Below are positions 27,173 through 35,964 of a stretch of 48,652 nt of DNA, one piece after another. This DNA is from Rhodobacter sp. (GTDB taxonomy: Bacteria; Pseudomonadota; Alphaproteobacteria; Rhodobacterales; Rhodobacteraceae), in assembly GCA_020251025.1 (NCBI GenBank), contig JADCDI010000099.1:1-48652 (forward strand), in the 5' to 3' direction. The position numbers and the translations under genes are program-made. The notes beneath the pieces were generated by a model. That model searched no databases and had not been told where the DNA came from. It saw only the letters and a list, made by a program, of their open reading frames with translations. The first letter of the stretch is position 1. The number at the start of each line of letters is the position of its first letter.

Positions 27173-27600
27173 ACCGCGCGGTCGATGCGGGTGGACAGGT
27201 GAATCAGGCTTTCCGAAGACCGCACACCCGTCATTGCGCCGATCTGGTCCAGGACCTGATCCAGAAGCGTCGTCGACGGTGCCGCGATCTGAAGCAGCAG
27301 ATCGAACCGCCCCGAGGTGGTGAACACCCGCTCCACCTCGGGGATCGCCTTGAGCCGGGTCAGAATATTGGCCTGGGCGCGGGGTTCCACCGTCAGCAGC
27401 ACGCTGGCCCGCAGACGCCCCTCGCGCGCGGATTCGCCCAGCTTGATCGTGTAGCCGACGATGACGCCGGATGTCTCAAGCCGCTCCAGCCGGGCCTGGA
27501 TGGTGGACCGGGCCACCTTCAGCCGCCGCGCCAGCGTGGCGATTGACATTCGTGCATCCGCCCCCAGCAGCCCCACGATGTTGCGATCAAGTTCATCCAT
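27169..27600 (-). CDS. Lrp/AsnC family transcriptional regulator
   Basis: A 143-residue Lrp-type regulator: N-terminal helix-turn-helix (LDRNIVGLLGADARMSIATLARRL, then STIQARLERLETSGVI) and a C-terminal RAM ligand-binding domain. Such proteins sense amino acids and form octamers. It is divergent from the ornithine/lysine-type decarboxylase, which is therefore its likely target. Its end is antisense-overlapped with the TetR stop by three bases. Confidence 0.93.
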   Translation of the reverse strand: MDELDRNIVGLLGADARMSIATLARRLKVARSTIQARLERLETSGVIVGYTIKLGESAREGRLRASVLLTVEPRAQANILTRLKAIPEVERVFTTSGRFDLLLQIAAPSTTLLDQVLDQIGAMTGVRSSESLIHLSTRIDRAV

Positions 27601-27822
27601 ATGTTTTTCCTGTCTTGCACGTCATAATAACGAAAGATCACTGCAAATCTACTCTTTTGATCGGTGAAAATGTCATACACATCCCGCATCCTGAGTTTTC
27701 AGGGAAAGGGCGGCTCATACGCACCTGGCCTGGTTGGAATGAACGCGCAAAGCGTCTCCCGAACCGTCGAGCCGGGGCAAGAGAGCAGCTTGCGTCTTGT
27801 TGGCACAGCAAAAGGAACGCCG
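27601..27822. promoter_or_regulatory. Divergent control region, Lrp gene and decarboxylase
   Basis: The 222-bp gap is A+T rich near the Lrp side (27601-27700), as expected for promoters and Lrp sites. The decarboxylase frame is open back to an ATG at 27664, so part of this could be coding, but only the ATG at 27823 has a good ribosome site (AAAAGGAA) and family-like length. I see no clear palindrome. Confidence 0.5.
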
Positions 27823-28968
27823 ATGGGACTCTCGAAAACGATCTGGACGGATCTGTCCGAATTTCTCCGCGCGACCCGGCCCGAAACGCCGGTCCTGTTC
27901 TTTTCCCCGGCGGCGCTGCAGGCAACCGCGCGCCGGTTTCTGAGCGGTTTTCCGGGGCTTGTGACCTATGCGGTCAAGTCCAACCCCGAAGAGACCGTGA
28001 TCGAAAACCTGACCGCTGCGGGCGTGCATGGCTTTGACGTGGCATCACCCTTCGAGATGCGCATGATCCGCCGTCTCGCCCCGGAAGCGGCGCTGCATTA
28101 CAACAACCCGGTGCGGTCGCGGTCCGAAATCGGCGTGGCGGTGTCGCTTGGGGTCACCTCCTATTCGGTCGATTCCCGGTCAGAGCTGGCCAAGCTGATC
28201 GATCTGGTACCCGCAAAGGGGACCGAGATCGCCGTCCGCTTCAAGCTGCCGGTGTCGGGGGCGGCCTACAACTTTGGTGCCAAGTTCGGCGCAACGGCGG
28301 ACCTTTCGGTGGAATTGCTGAAAACCGTGGCCGAGGCGGGCTTCATCCCTTCGCTGACGTTCCACCCCGGTACGCAATGCACCGATCCCGGGGCCTGGGA
28401 ACATTACATCCGTGCGGCGGGCGGGATTGCGCGCGGCGCGGGCGTGAAGATTGCCCGGCTGAACGTGGGCGGCGGCTTTCCGTCGCACCGGCTGAACGGG
28501 CAGCCCCCGCAGCTCGAGGCGATCTTTGCCCTGATCGACCGGGTCGCGACCGAAACTTTCGGCGCGGACCGTCCCGCGCTGGTCTGCGAACCCGGGCGCG
28601 GGCTTGTGGCCGATGCCTTTGCCGTCGCCGCCCCGGTCAAGGCGGTGCGCGACGGGGCGCATGTCTTTCTGAACGATGGTGTCTATGGCTCGCTCACCGA
28701 ACTCAACATGATCGGCGTGATCAACCGTACCGTCGTGCTGACGCCCGAGGGGCAGAAACGGGCCGGTGCACCGCGCAACCTGATCGTCTTCGGGCCCACC
28801 TGCGATTCGGTCGACCGGCTTCCGGGCGAGATGTTGCTGCCCGGCGACATTGCCGAGGGGGATCATCTGGTGTTCTTCGGCATGGGGGCCTATTCCACCG
28901 TAACCAATACGCGGTTCAACGGATTTGGAGAGCTGTCCATCGCGACGGTTCTGTCGCTGAAAATCTGA
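27823..28968 (+). CDS. Fold-III ornithine/lysine-type decarboxylase
   Basis: A 381-residue alanine-racemase-fold PLP decarboxylase of the ODC/DAPDC group. The PLP lysine is Lys52 in TYAVKSNPEE. Other marks are HPGTQC, GGGFPSH (phosphate loop), CEPGRGLV, and FGPTCDSVDR with the catalytic cysteine from the partner subunit. The CDSVD form is typical of ODC and L/ODC, so it probably makes putrescine (or cadaverine). It is divergent from an Lrp regulator and about 3.5 kb upstream of an N-carbamoylputrescine amidase, which fits polyamine metabolism. Confidence 0.88.
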   Translation: MGLSKTIWTDLSEFLRATRPETPVLFFSPAALQATARRFLSGFPGLVTYAVKSNPEETVIENLTAAGVHGFDVASPFEMRMIRRLAPEAALHYNNPVRSRSEIGVAVSLGVTSYSVDSRSELAKLIDLVPAKGTEIAVRFKLPVSGAAYNFGAKFGATADLSVELLKTVAEAGFIPSLTFHPGTQCTDPGAWEHYIRAAGGIARGAGVKIARLNVGGGFPSHRLNGQPPQLEAIFALIDRVATETFGADRPALVCEPGRGLVADAFAVAAPVKAVRDGAHVFLNDGVYGSLTELNMIGVINRTVVLTPEGQKRAGAPRNLIVFGPTCDSVDRLPGEMLLPGDIAEGDHLVFFGMGAYSTVTNTRFNGFGELSIATVLSLKI

Positions 28969-29040
28969 TCACCCGACCCTCCGGCTGGACAAACCCGGCC
29001 GGGGGTTTACCCTGCGCCTTCTTTGGAAGGAGGGGGGAAG

Positions 29041-31326
29041 ATGACGAAATTCGGCGAATCCCAGGCGATCCGGCGCGTTGAAGATCTGAGGTTGCTGTCC
29101 GGCCGGGGCCGCTTTGTTGATGATATCGTGCCCGAAGGCGCGCTTTTTGCCTTTTTCTTCCGTGCCACCGTGGCCCATGCCGAAATCCTGACGCTGGATG
29201 TTCAGGCGGCACGCGGGGCACCCGGCGTCCATCTGGTTCTGACGGCGGATGATCTGGCTGCCGCAGGCGTCGTTCTTGGCATGCATTTTGCAACCGTCCT
29301 GAACCGGGACGGGTCCAAAGGGGCCGCCCCCGAACGCCCGGTTCTGGCGCGGGGGCGCATCCGCCATGTCGGCGAAGCCGTGGCGATGATTGTTGCCGAC
29401 AGCATGGCAGCGGCCGAGGATGCCGCAGAGCTGATCGATCTGCAAACCAGGGATCTGCCGGTGGCCCTGTCGGTGACAGGCGGGGGCGCGGCCATCCACC
29501 CCGAGGCACCGGACAATCTGGCCTTTGACTGGGCCATCGGCGATGACGACGCCGTGCAAACCAGTCTGGCCGCATCCGCCCACCGGGTCAGTCTGGATAT
29601 CGTCCACAACCGCGTCATCGTGAATTCGCTGGAAGCTCGCGCAGCCTTTGCCGAATGGGACGGGGCGCGGCTGCATCTGTGCGTCAACGGGCAGGGGGTC
29701 TGGATACAGAAAAGGGAACTGGCGCGCATGCTGGGTCTGCCGCCTGCCGCCGTGCGCGTGACCAACCCCGATGTCGGGGGCGGCTTTGGCATGAAGTCGA
29801 TGACCTATCCGGAATATGTCGTCATCGCCCAGGCGGCGCGGCTGCTGGGGCGTCCCGTGCGCTGGGCGTCCGACCGGACCGAGGCGATGCTGAGCGACAA
29901 TGCCGGGCGCGATCTGGTGGCGCGGGCCGAACTGGGGTTCGACGCCGCCCATCGCATCACCGCCTACCGCGTTAGGCTTTCGTCAAACCTCGGTGCCTAC
30001 AATTCCATGTATGGGCAGGAAATCCAGTCAGAGCTTTTTGCCAAGGTGTTGACGGGCGTCTATGACATTCCGGTGGCCGCGCTTTCGGCGAGGGGCGTTT
30101 TCACCAATACCACGCCGGTCGATGCCTATCGCGGTGCGGGCCGCCCCGAGGCGATCTACACCATCGAACGCGCCATGGATCACGCCGCCCGCCAGCTTGG
30201 CACCGATCCGCTGGCCCTGCGCGAGGCGAATTTCATCCGCCATTTCCCCTATACCAGTGCCACCGGCGAATACATTGATGTGGGTGACTTTTCCCGCGTG
30301 CTGGCCCGTGCGCGGGCCGAGGCGGACATCGCCGGCTTTCCGGCCCGCCGCGCCGGAAGCGCGGCACGCGGCAAGCTGCGCGGACTTGGCCTGTGCTGCT
30401 ACATCGAGGCGATTCTGGGTGATGCCTCGGAAGGGGCGCGGGTGGAGTTTTCGGGTGACGGCACCGTTCTGCTTTTCGTCGGTACCCAGTCGAACGGGCA
30501 GGGGCATGAAACGGTCTTTGCCAGGTTCCTGTCAGACCGGACGGGCATTCCCTTTGACCAGATCCGCGTGATCCAGGGCGACAGTGACCGCATCGCGCGC
30601 GGCGGCGGCACCGGCGGATCGCGGTCCGTGACCGTGCAGTCGGTGGCCACGCTGGCGGCCGTTGACCAGATGGTCACGGCTTTTTCCGCGTTTCTGGCGG
30701 CCGAACTTGGCACGGCCGAGGTTCTGTTCGATGACGGTGCCTTCCGGGCCCCGGGATCGAACCGGACCCTGACCTTTCTGGAGGCCGCCGATCTTGCCCG
30801 CCGGCGCGGGCGCGACGATCTGCTGGTGCACGAGACCCGCGCCACGCTGCCGGGCCGGTCCTATCCCAATGGTGCCCATCTGGCCGAGATCGAGGTGGAT
30901 CCCGAAACCGGCGGCACCACGGTGCTTCGCTATACGGTGACGGATGATTTCGGCAATCTGATGAATCCGGTCCTGGCCGAGGGGCAGGTTCATGGCGGGG
31001 TGGCCCAGGGGCTTGGCCAGGCGCTGTGCGAATTGTCGGTCCATGACGCGCAGGGCCAGCTTCTGACCGCCAGCTTCATGGATTACGCGATGCCGCGCAG
31101 CACGGATCTGCCCTTTGTCCGCTTCACCACGGAGCCGGTCCCCTCTACCGCCAACCCGCTTGGCATGAAGGGCTGCGGCGAGGCGGGCACGGTGGGCGCG
31201 CTGGCGGCCATTGCCAATGCGATGCACGATGCCCTGGCCCCGGCCGGAGTTGCGTCCCTGGACATGCCCTTTACCCCGTTCCGTGTCTGGACAAGCCTGA
31301 ACGGGGTGCGCGCTGCCGGTTATTGA
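29041..31326 (+). CDS. CoxL-like molybdenum hydroxylase large subunit (form II type)
   Basis: A 761-residue xanthine dehydrogenase/CO dehydrogenase-family molybdopterin subunit. It opens RRVEDLRLLSGRGRFVDD, has the cofactor-binding GGGFGMK motif, the active-site loop AYRGAGR (362-368), and the catalytic Glu714 in GCGEAGTVG. AYRGAGR is the form II signature; genuine CO dehydrogenase (form I) has AYxCSFR, so CO is unlikely to be the substrate. The usual FAD (CoxM-like) and 2Fe-2S (CoxS-like) subunit genes are not adjacent. GGAGG precedes the start. Confidence 0.9.
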   Translation: MTKFGESQAIRRVEDLRLLSGRGRFVDDIVPEGALFAFFFRATVAHAEILTLDVQAARGAPGVHLVLTADDLAAAGVVLGMHFATVLNRDGSKGAAPERPVLARGRIRHVGEAVAMIVADSMAAAEDAAELIDLQTRDLPVALSVTGGGAAIHPEAPDNLAFDWAIGDDDAVQTSLAASAHRVSLDIVHNRVIVNSLEARAAFAEWDGARLHLCVNGQGVWIQKRELARMLGLPPAAVRVTNPDVGGGFGMKSMTYPEYVVIAQAARLLGRPVRWASDRTEAMLSDNAGRDLVARAELGFDAAHRITAYRVRLSSNLGAYNSMYGQEIQSELFAKVLTGVYDIPVAALSARGVFTNTTPVDAYRGAGRPEAIYTIERAMDHAARQLGTDPLALREANFIRHFPYTSATGEYIDVGDFSRVLARARAEADIAGFPARRAGSAARGKLRGLGLCCYIEAILGDASEGARVEFSGDGTVLLFVGTQSNGQGHETVFARFLSDRTGIPFDQIRVIQGDSDRIARGGGTGGSRSVTVQSVATLAAVDQMVTAFSAFLAAELGTAEVLFDDGAFRAPGSNRTLTFLEAADLARRRGRDDLLVHETRATLPGRSYPNGAHLAEIEVDPETGGTTVLRYTVTDDFGNLMNPVLAEGQVHGGVAQGLGQALCELSVHDAQGQLLTASFMDYAMPRSTDLPFVRFTTEPVPSTANPLGMKGCGEAGTVGALAAIANAMHDALAPAGVASLDMPFTPFRVWTSLNGVRAAGY

Positions 31327-31411
31327 CCGGATATCCCGCTGGCTGCACCTTGCGCCCCATGCGCTGCACAGCCCCGTCCCGCCGCCCGATCCGGGGGGCG
31401 GGCGCCGGGCG

Positions 31412-32392
31412 GTGGATCATGTCGTGATCCTGGACGGCACAATGTCCTCGCTGCTGCCGGGACGGGAAACCAATGCCGGGCTGACCTTTCGCCTGCTGCG
31501 CGAGGGCGGGCGGATACAGCGGATGTCGCTGTACTACGAGCCGGGCATCCAGTGGACCTGCTGGGCCCAGACCCGGGACGTGATCCAGGGCAGGGGAATG
31601 AACCGCCAGATTCGCCGGGCCTACGGGTTTCTTGCGTCGCGCTATCGCCCGGGCGACCGCATCTATCTGTTCGGCTATTCCCGGGGGGCCTATGCCGTGC
31701 GCTCTCTGGCCGGGGTGATCGACCGGGTCGGCCTGATCCGGGCCGATCATGCGACAGAACGCAATGTGACCCTTGCCTATCGCCATTACCGGACCGCGCC
31801 GGATGCGCCCGCCGCCCGCGCCTTTGCCGCCGCCCTTTGCCATGACGCGGTGCACATCGAAATGGTCGGGGTCTGGGATACGGTCAAGGCCCTGGGCCTG
31901 CGCCTGCCGCTGTTGTGGAAGCTGACCGAAGCGAGGCACGCCTTTCACACGCCGCATCTTGGCCGGTCGGTCCGGCATGGATTTCACGCCCTGGCGCTGG
32001 ACGAAACCCGTCAGGCCTTTGCCCCGGTGCTGTGGGCATCGCCGCCTGACTGGCCGGGGAATGTCGAACAGGTCTGGTTCCGGGGCGCGCATGGCGATAT
32101 CGGCGGACAACTGGGCGGGTTTGATGCGGCACGCCCCCTGTCGAACATCCCGCTGGTCTGGATGCTGGACCGGGCCGGGGCCTGCGGCCTGCCGCTGCCG
32201 CCGCACTGGCGCAGCCGCTTTCCCTGCGATCCGAAGGCCCCGATGGCGGGCACCTGGCAGGGGGCGGGCAAGCTGTTTCTGCTGCGCAGCCGCCGGCTGA
32301 TCGGGCAGGACCGGTCCGAACAGATCCACCCCAGCGTCCCTGCGCCTGATGCGCGCGGCTGGTCCGTGCGGCTGCGCCGCCGTCCCGGCTGA
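31412..32392 (+). CDS. DUF2235 alpha/beta-hydrolase
   Basis: A 326-residue protein with the DUF2235 fold, related to Tle1-type phospholipases. The nucleophile motif is FGYSRGAYAVR (serine near residue 89), the acid lies in GVWDTVKALG, and the histidine in WFRGAHGDIGG. It lacks a signal peptide, and no type VI secretion genes are nearby, so a housekeeping hydrolase is more likely than an effector. The first usual start is GTG 31412, which lacks a good ribosome site. The frame is open back to 31301 with family-like residues, so a non-AUG start slightly upstream is possible. Confidence 0.8.
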   Translation: MDHVVILDGTMSSLLPGRETNAGLTFRLLREGGRIQRMSLYYEPGIQWTCWAQTRDVIQGRGMNRQIRRAYGFLASRYRPGDRIYLFGYSRGAYAVRSLAGVIDRVGLIRADHATERNVTLAYRHYRTAPDAPAARAFAAALCHDAVHIEMVGVWDTVKALGLRLPLLWKLTEARHAFHTPHLGRSVRHGFHALALDETRQAFAPVLWASPPDWPGNVEQVWFRGAHGDIGGQLGGFDAARPLSNIPLVWMLDRAGACGLPLPPHWRSRFPCDPKAPMAGTWQGAGKLFLLRSRRLIGQDRSEQIHPSVPAPDARGWSVRLRRRPG

Positions 32393-32507
32393 CATCAGGC
32401 GCTGCGCCGCAGGGTCTGACCGCCCGTCGGTGCCAAACGCGCCTTTGCCCTTTTCCCGGCCGCGTCCGCGCGGCAAGGTGCCGCCACCGCCACCAGAAGA
32501 GGTTCCG

Positions 32508-33380
32508 ATGCGCCCGATCACCGTTGCCGCCACCCAGTTCGCCTGCAGCTGGGACCTGCCCGCCAATGCCGACCGCGCCGAGGCGCTGGTCCGCCAGGCT
32601 GCGGCCAGGGGTGCCGGTCTTGTCCTGATCCAGGAACTGTTCGCCACGCCCTATTTCTGCATCACCCAGCGCCCGGAATACTTCGATCTGGCCGCACCCA
32701 TGGCGGGCCATCCCTTGATTGCCCGGTTTTCCGACCTGGCCCGTCAGCTTGGCGTGGTTCTTCCCCTGTCCTATTTCGAAAGGGCCGGGGCGGCCCATTT
32801 CAACTCGGTTGCGGTGATCGACGCCGACGGCCGGGTGCTTGGCAATTACCGCAAGTCGCATATCCCGCAAGGCCCGGGGTATGAGGAGAAGTATTATTTC
32901 TCGCCCGGCGATACCGGATACCGGGTCTGGGACACCGCCCTGGGCCGGATCGGCGTTGGCATCTGCTGGGATCAGTGGTTCCCCGAGGCGGCCCGCGCCA
33001 TGGCGCTGCGCGGGGCCGAGCTTTTGCTGTATCCCACCGCCATCGGCACGGAACCGCCTGCCCCGGGCTATGATTCCGCGCCGCACTGGGAAATGGTGAT
33101 GCGCGGCCATGCGGCTGCCAATATCCTGCCTGTCCTTGCCTCGAACCGGATCGGGACGGAAACCGCCCCCGAGGGCACCGCGGTAACCTTCTACGGCTCC
33201 TCCTTCATCGCCGACCAGACCGGCCAACTGGTTGCCAAAGCCGCGCGCGACGGGGAAGAGGTGCTGACGGCCCGCTTTGATCTGGATGCCATTGCTGCCC
33301 TGCGGCGCAGCTGGGGTCTGTTCCGGGACCGGCGCCCGGACACCTACCGCGCGCTGGGCACGCTGGACGGCATCCTGTGA
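32508..33380 (+). CDS. aguB: N-carbamoylputrescine amidase (nitrilase superfamily)
   Basis: A 290-residue amidohydrolase that cleaves N-carbamoylputrescine to putrescine, CO2 and ammonia, the last step of the agmatine route. The catalytic triad is visible: Glu43 in IQELFATPYF, Lys116 in YRKSHIPQGPGYEEKYYF, and Cys153 in GVGICWDQWFPE. The DQWFPEAAR block and the YFSPGDTG loop are typical of AguB. AGAAGAGG precedes the ATG. No agmatine deiminase (aguA) is next to it. Confidence 0.93.
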   Translation: MRPITVAATQFACSWDLPANADRAEALVRQAAARGAGLVLIQELFATPYFCITQRPEYFDLAAPMAGHPLIARFSDLARQLGVVLPLSYFERAGAAHFNSVAVIDADGRVLGNYRKSHIPQGPGYEEKYYFSPGDTGYRVWDTALGRIGVGICWDQWFPEAARAMALRGAELLLYPTAIGTEPPAPGYDSAPHWEMVMRGHAAANILPVLASNRIGTETAPEGTAVTFYGSSFIADQTGQLVAKAARDGEEVLTARFDLDAIAALRRSWGLFRDRRPDTYRALGTLDGIL

Positions 33381-33471
33381 TCCGGGCGGGCCGTTTGGCC
33401 CCCTGCACGCGCGCGAATACCCCAAGGCGAATTGCCCGTCAGGGCCGGGGGCACCTGACAGACCCCTGCCG

Positions 33472-35841
33472 TCAGCTTTGCGGGCGGGTCTTGGCGGGGT
33501 CGTAATGCGACAGGGCCACGACCCGGGCCGCCAGACGTTTCTGCTGGCCGTCCAGCTTGCCAACCTCAAGCGGCGTGTCAGGGGCCGCATGGGCCACATC
33601 CACCCGCGCCAGGGCGATGGTCTTGCCCAAAACCGGCGACCGGGTGGCAGAGGTGACAACCCCCACCTGCGCGCGGCCCGCATAGATGCCGTCGCCATGG
33701 CCCACGGGAATGGCCGCGTCGATGTCCAGGCCGACAAAGCGGTTCACCGGATGCTCCTTGCGGCGGATCAGCGCCGCGCGCCCGATGAAATCGGCGGTTT
33801 TCGATTTCAGCGGCACGGTGAATCCGATGCCCGCCTCGAAAGGGTCGGTCTGGTCGGTGAAGTCGTACCCGGCAAAGATCAGCCCGGCCTCGATCCGCAC
33901 CATGTCCAGCGCGGCCAGGCCCATGGGGCGCAGGCCCTGATCCTGGCCTGCATCCCGGACGGCGTCCCAGACGGTGACGGCATCTTTCGGGTGGCAGAAA
34001 ATCTCGTACCCCAATTCGCCCGTGTAGCCTGTGCGCGACACGACCACCGGCACGCCCGATCCATCGCCGATCCGCCCGACCGAGAAGCGGAACCAGCCCA
34101 GTTCGTCTGCGGTGGCCTGTGCGGGCGGGGTCCAAAGGATGCGCCGGATGATCTTGCGGCTGTTCGGCCCCTGGACAGCCAGGTTGTGCAACTGGTCGGT
34201 CGACGAGCGGACCATGACATTCAGCCCCAGCCTGCCGGCCTGTTCGCGCAGCCAGATGCCGCCGAAATCCTCGCCGCCGATCCAGCGGAAGTTGTCGCGG
34301 CCCAGCCGGAACAACGTGCCGTCATCGATCATGCCGCCATGCTCATAGCACATCGCAGAGTAGACAACCTGACCCACCGCCAGCTTTGAGATATCCCGCG
34401 TCAGCGTGTATTGCATCAGCGCTTCGGCATCCGGGCCGGTGATTTCGAACTTGCGCAGCGGCGACAGATCGATGACGGCGGCCTTTTCACGGCAGGCCCA
34501 GTATTCCCCGATCGGTCCGGTACCCGAATAGGCATTGGGCAGCCAGTAGCCGCGATAGTCCGCCATGTCCCGCGTCAGCGCCGAGGTGCGGGCATGAAAG
34601 GCGGTATCCTTCGTCATTCTGGGCTCCTGATCGGGGGTGACGCGGCTGGCAACGGCGCGGCGGAACGGTTCAGCGCCGTCATAGCTGCGGATGTGAATGT
34701 CGCTCAGATACCATCCATTGGCCGGCGAGGTATCGTCGGGACAGGCCGAGGAGACGCAGATCAGGTCGGTCAGCGCGCGAAACAACACGTAATCGCCCGG
34801 GCGGGACCAGGGTTCGTCGCTGATCAGCACGCCTTGGGCATCTATGGCGGTGTTGAAGAACAGGTTGACCGCCATCCAGCCCGGCCGGGCCGCAACCCCG
34901 TAAGGGCCCAGCGCACGGTTGAAATTGTCCGAACAGTTCACATGCCCCGGATAGCCGATGTCATCATAGTATTTCGAGGCACAGGCCATGGCAAAGGCAT
35001 CATGGCGCCCGACGGTATCCTGCACCACTTCGATCAGGGGAAGGAAATCCTGATCATAGTACCTGGAATGCAGCCCCGGCATCGAATAGGCACGTCCCAT
35101 CAGCGTGCGCGACGTGGTCACATCCAGCGCGTGTTCGATGCCACGGTCAAGCTTGCGCGCGGAAAAGCATTGAAAATCGGTGCATTGACGGCCATCCACA
35201 TCAATGACCTGGATATAGTCGCCCGCCTTCACGAAATAGGCCTCTGCGGTGGCGGACTTTACCCGCAGGTCCAGAACCGGCTCTGCCAGCGGGTCGGGCA
35301 GATCAAACCCTGCCACCTGCACCAGCGCGCTGCGCTGCACGGTGACGACCAGCGGCGTTGCCGTATCCTGACCGCCGGGGTCCATCGGCAGGGCCGGGGC
35401 GGCCACGATCAGCACGCCATCACGGGTTGCGGTAAAGCTTTCCACAGTCCCCGCCGGGGTGTCGGCGCCGAACAGAACCACGGCGCCCGCCTGTGCAAGA
35501 TCGATCCCCCGCCGCGCAATGCCCAGACGCAGCCCGCCCATTCCCGATCCGGTTCCGGCGGCGAGCAGCGCCTTCAGCCCGCGGGCATCACCGTTCGGGG
35601 CAACGCCAAGAATGCCGGCATCGATGCGGCCCCGCGCATCGGCCGCGACCAGTTCGCAGACCTGCCCGCCTTCGGGATTGGCCAGGCTCACGCGGTCGCC
35701 TGCGCCAAGACGGATCAGCAGGGCACCGGCACCGGGCACCTCATGACGTTCGCGGCCCGAATGGCGGGCCAGCGATGCAGGCGTCATGATCCGGCTGGGC
35801 CGGGGCGGGCCGGGACTGACGCGGGGATAGCTGTCCGGCAT
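33472..35841 (-). CDS. DUF1989-GcvT fusion protein of the NMG locus
   Basis: A 789-residue multidomain protein. Residues ~30-160 look like a degenerate DUF1989-type beta module. Residues ~185-390 are a DUF1989 domain with its conserved ligands (D215, C220 and D222 in IDVDGRQCTD; H300 and C303 in HVNCSDN; C367 in SACPDD). Residues ~410-789 are an aminomethyltransferase (GcvT) tetrahydrofolate-binding fold (NLAVQGPNSRKI, VVVSRTGYTGELGYE). A role in moving one-carbon units from methylated amines to tetrahydrofolate is inferred. It is divergent from mgdA with a shared control region, so probably co-regulated with N-methylglutamate dehydrogenase. Confidence 0.85.
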   Translation of the reverse strand: MPDSYPRVSPGPPRPSRIMTPASLARHSGRERHEVPGAGALLIRLGAGDRVSLANPEGGQVCELVAADARGRIDAGILGVAPNGDARGLKALLAAGTGSGMGGLRLGIARRGIDLAQAGAVVLFGADTPAGTVESFTATRDGVLIVAAPALPMDPGGQDTATPLVVTVQRSALVQVAGFDLPDPLAEPVLDLRVKSATAEAYFVKAGDYIQVIDVDGRQCTDFQCFSARKLDRGIEHALDVTTSRTLMGRAYSMPGLHSRYYDQDFLPLIEVVQDTVGRHDAFAMACASKYYDDIGYPGHVNCSDNFNRALGPYGVAARPGWMAVNLFFNTAIDAQGVLISDEPWSRPGDYVLFRALTDLICVSSACPDDTSPANGWYLSDIHIRSYDGAEPFRRAVASRVTPDQEPRMTKDTAFHARTSALTRDMADYRGYWLPNAYSGTGPIGEYWACREKAAVIDLSPLRKFEITGPDAEALMQYTLTRDISKLAVGQVVYSAMCYEHGGMIDDGTLFRLGRDNFRWIGGEDFGGIWLREQAGRLGLNVMVRSSTDQLHNLAVQGPNSRKIIRRILWTPPAQATADELGWFRFSVGRIGDGSGVPVVVSRTGYTGELGYEIFCHPKDAVTVWDAVRDAGQDQGLRPMGLAALDMVRIEAGLIFAGYDFTDQTDPFEAGIGFTVPLKSKTADFIGRAALIRRKEHPVNRFVGLDIDAAIPVGHGDGIYAGRAQVGVVTSATRSPVLGKTIALARVDVAHAAPDTPLEVGKLDGQQKRLAARVVALSHYDPAKTRPQS

Positions 35842-35964
35842 CTGGCCTTACCTCTGGCGCTTGTCTCGTCTGCGGAAAAAATGTTTAATGCCAAGAATAA
35901 CGAGGCCCCCCGCCCACGGCAAGTCCCGTGACGGTCTTGGGGGCAGGCCGGGAAGGACCGAAGG
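35842..35964. promoter_or_regulatory. Divergent control region: DUF1989-GcvT gene and mgd operon
   Basis: The 123-bp gap must carry promoters in both directions. An A+T-rich core (35874-35910) includes GGAAAAAATG at 35874-35883, followed by TTTAATGCC. It resembles the half-site GGAAGAAAATGCC in front of the XRE-cupin gene. It is a candidate binding site for that regulator. Confidence 0.45.

Noticed and set aside
29041-31326. Aerobic CO dehydrogenase (coxL form I)
   Set aside because: The active-site loop is AYRGAGR, not the AYxCSFR of form I, and no coxM/coxS genes are adjacent.
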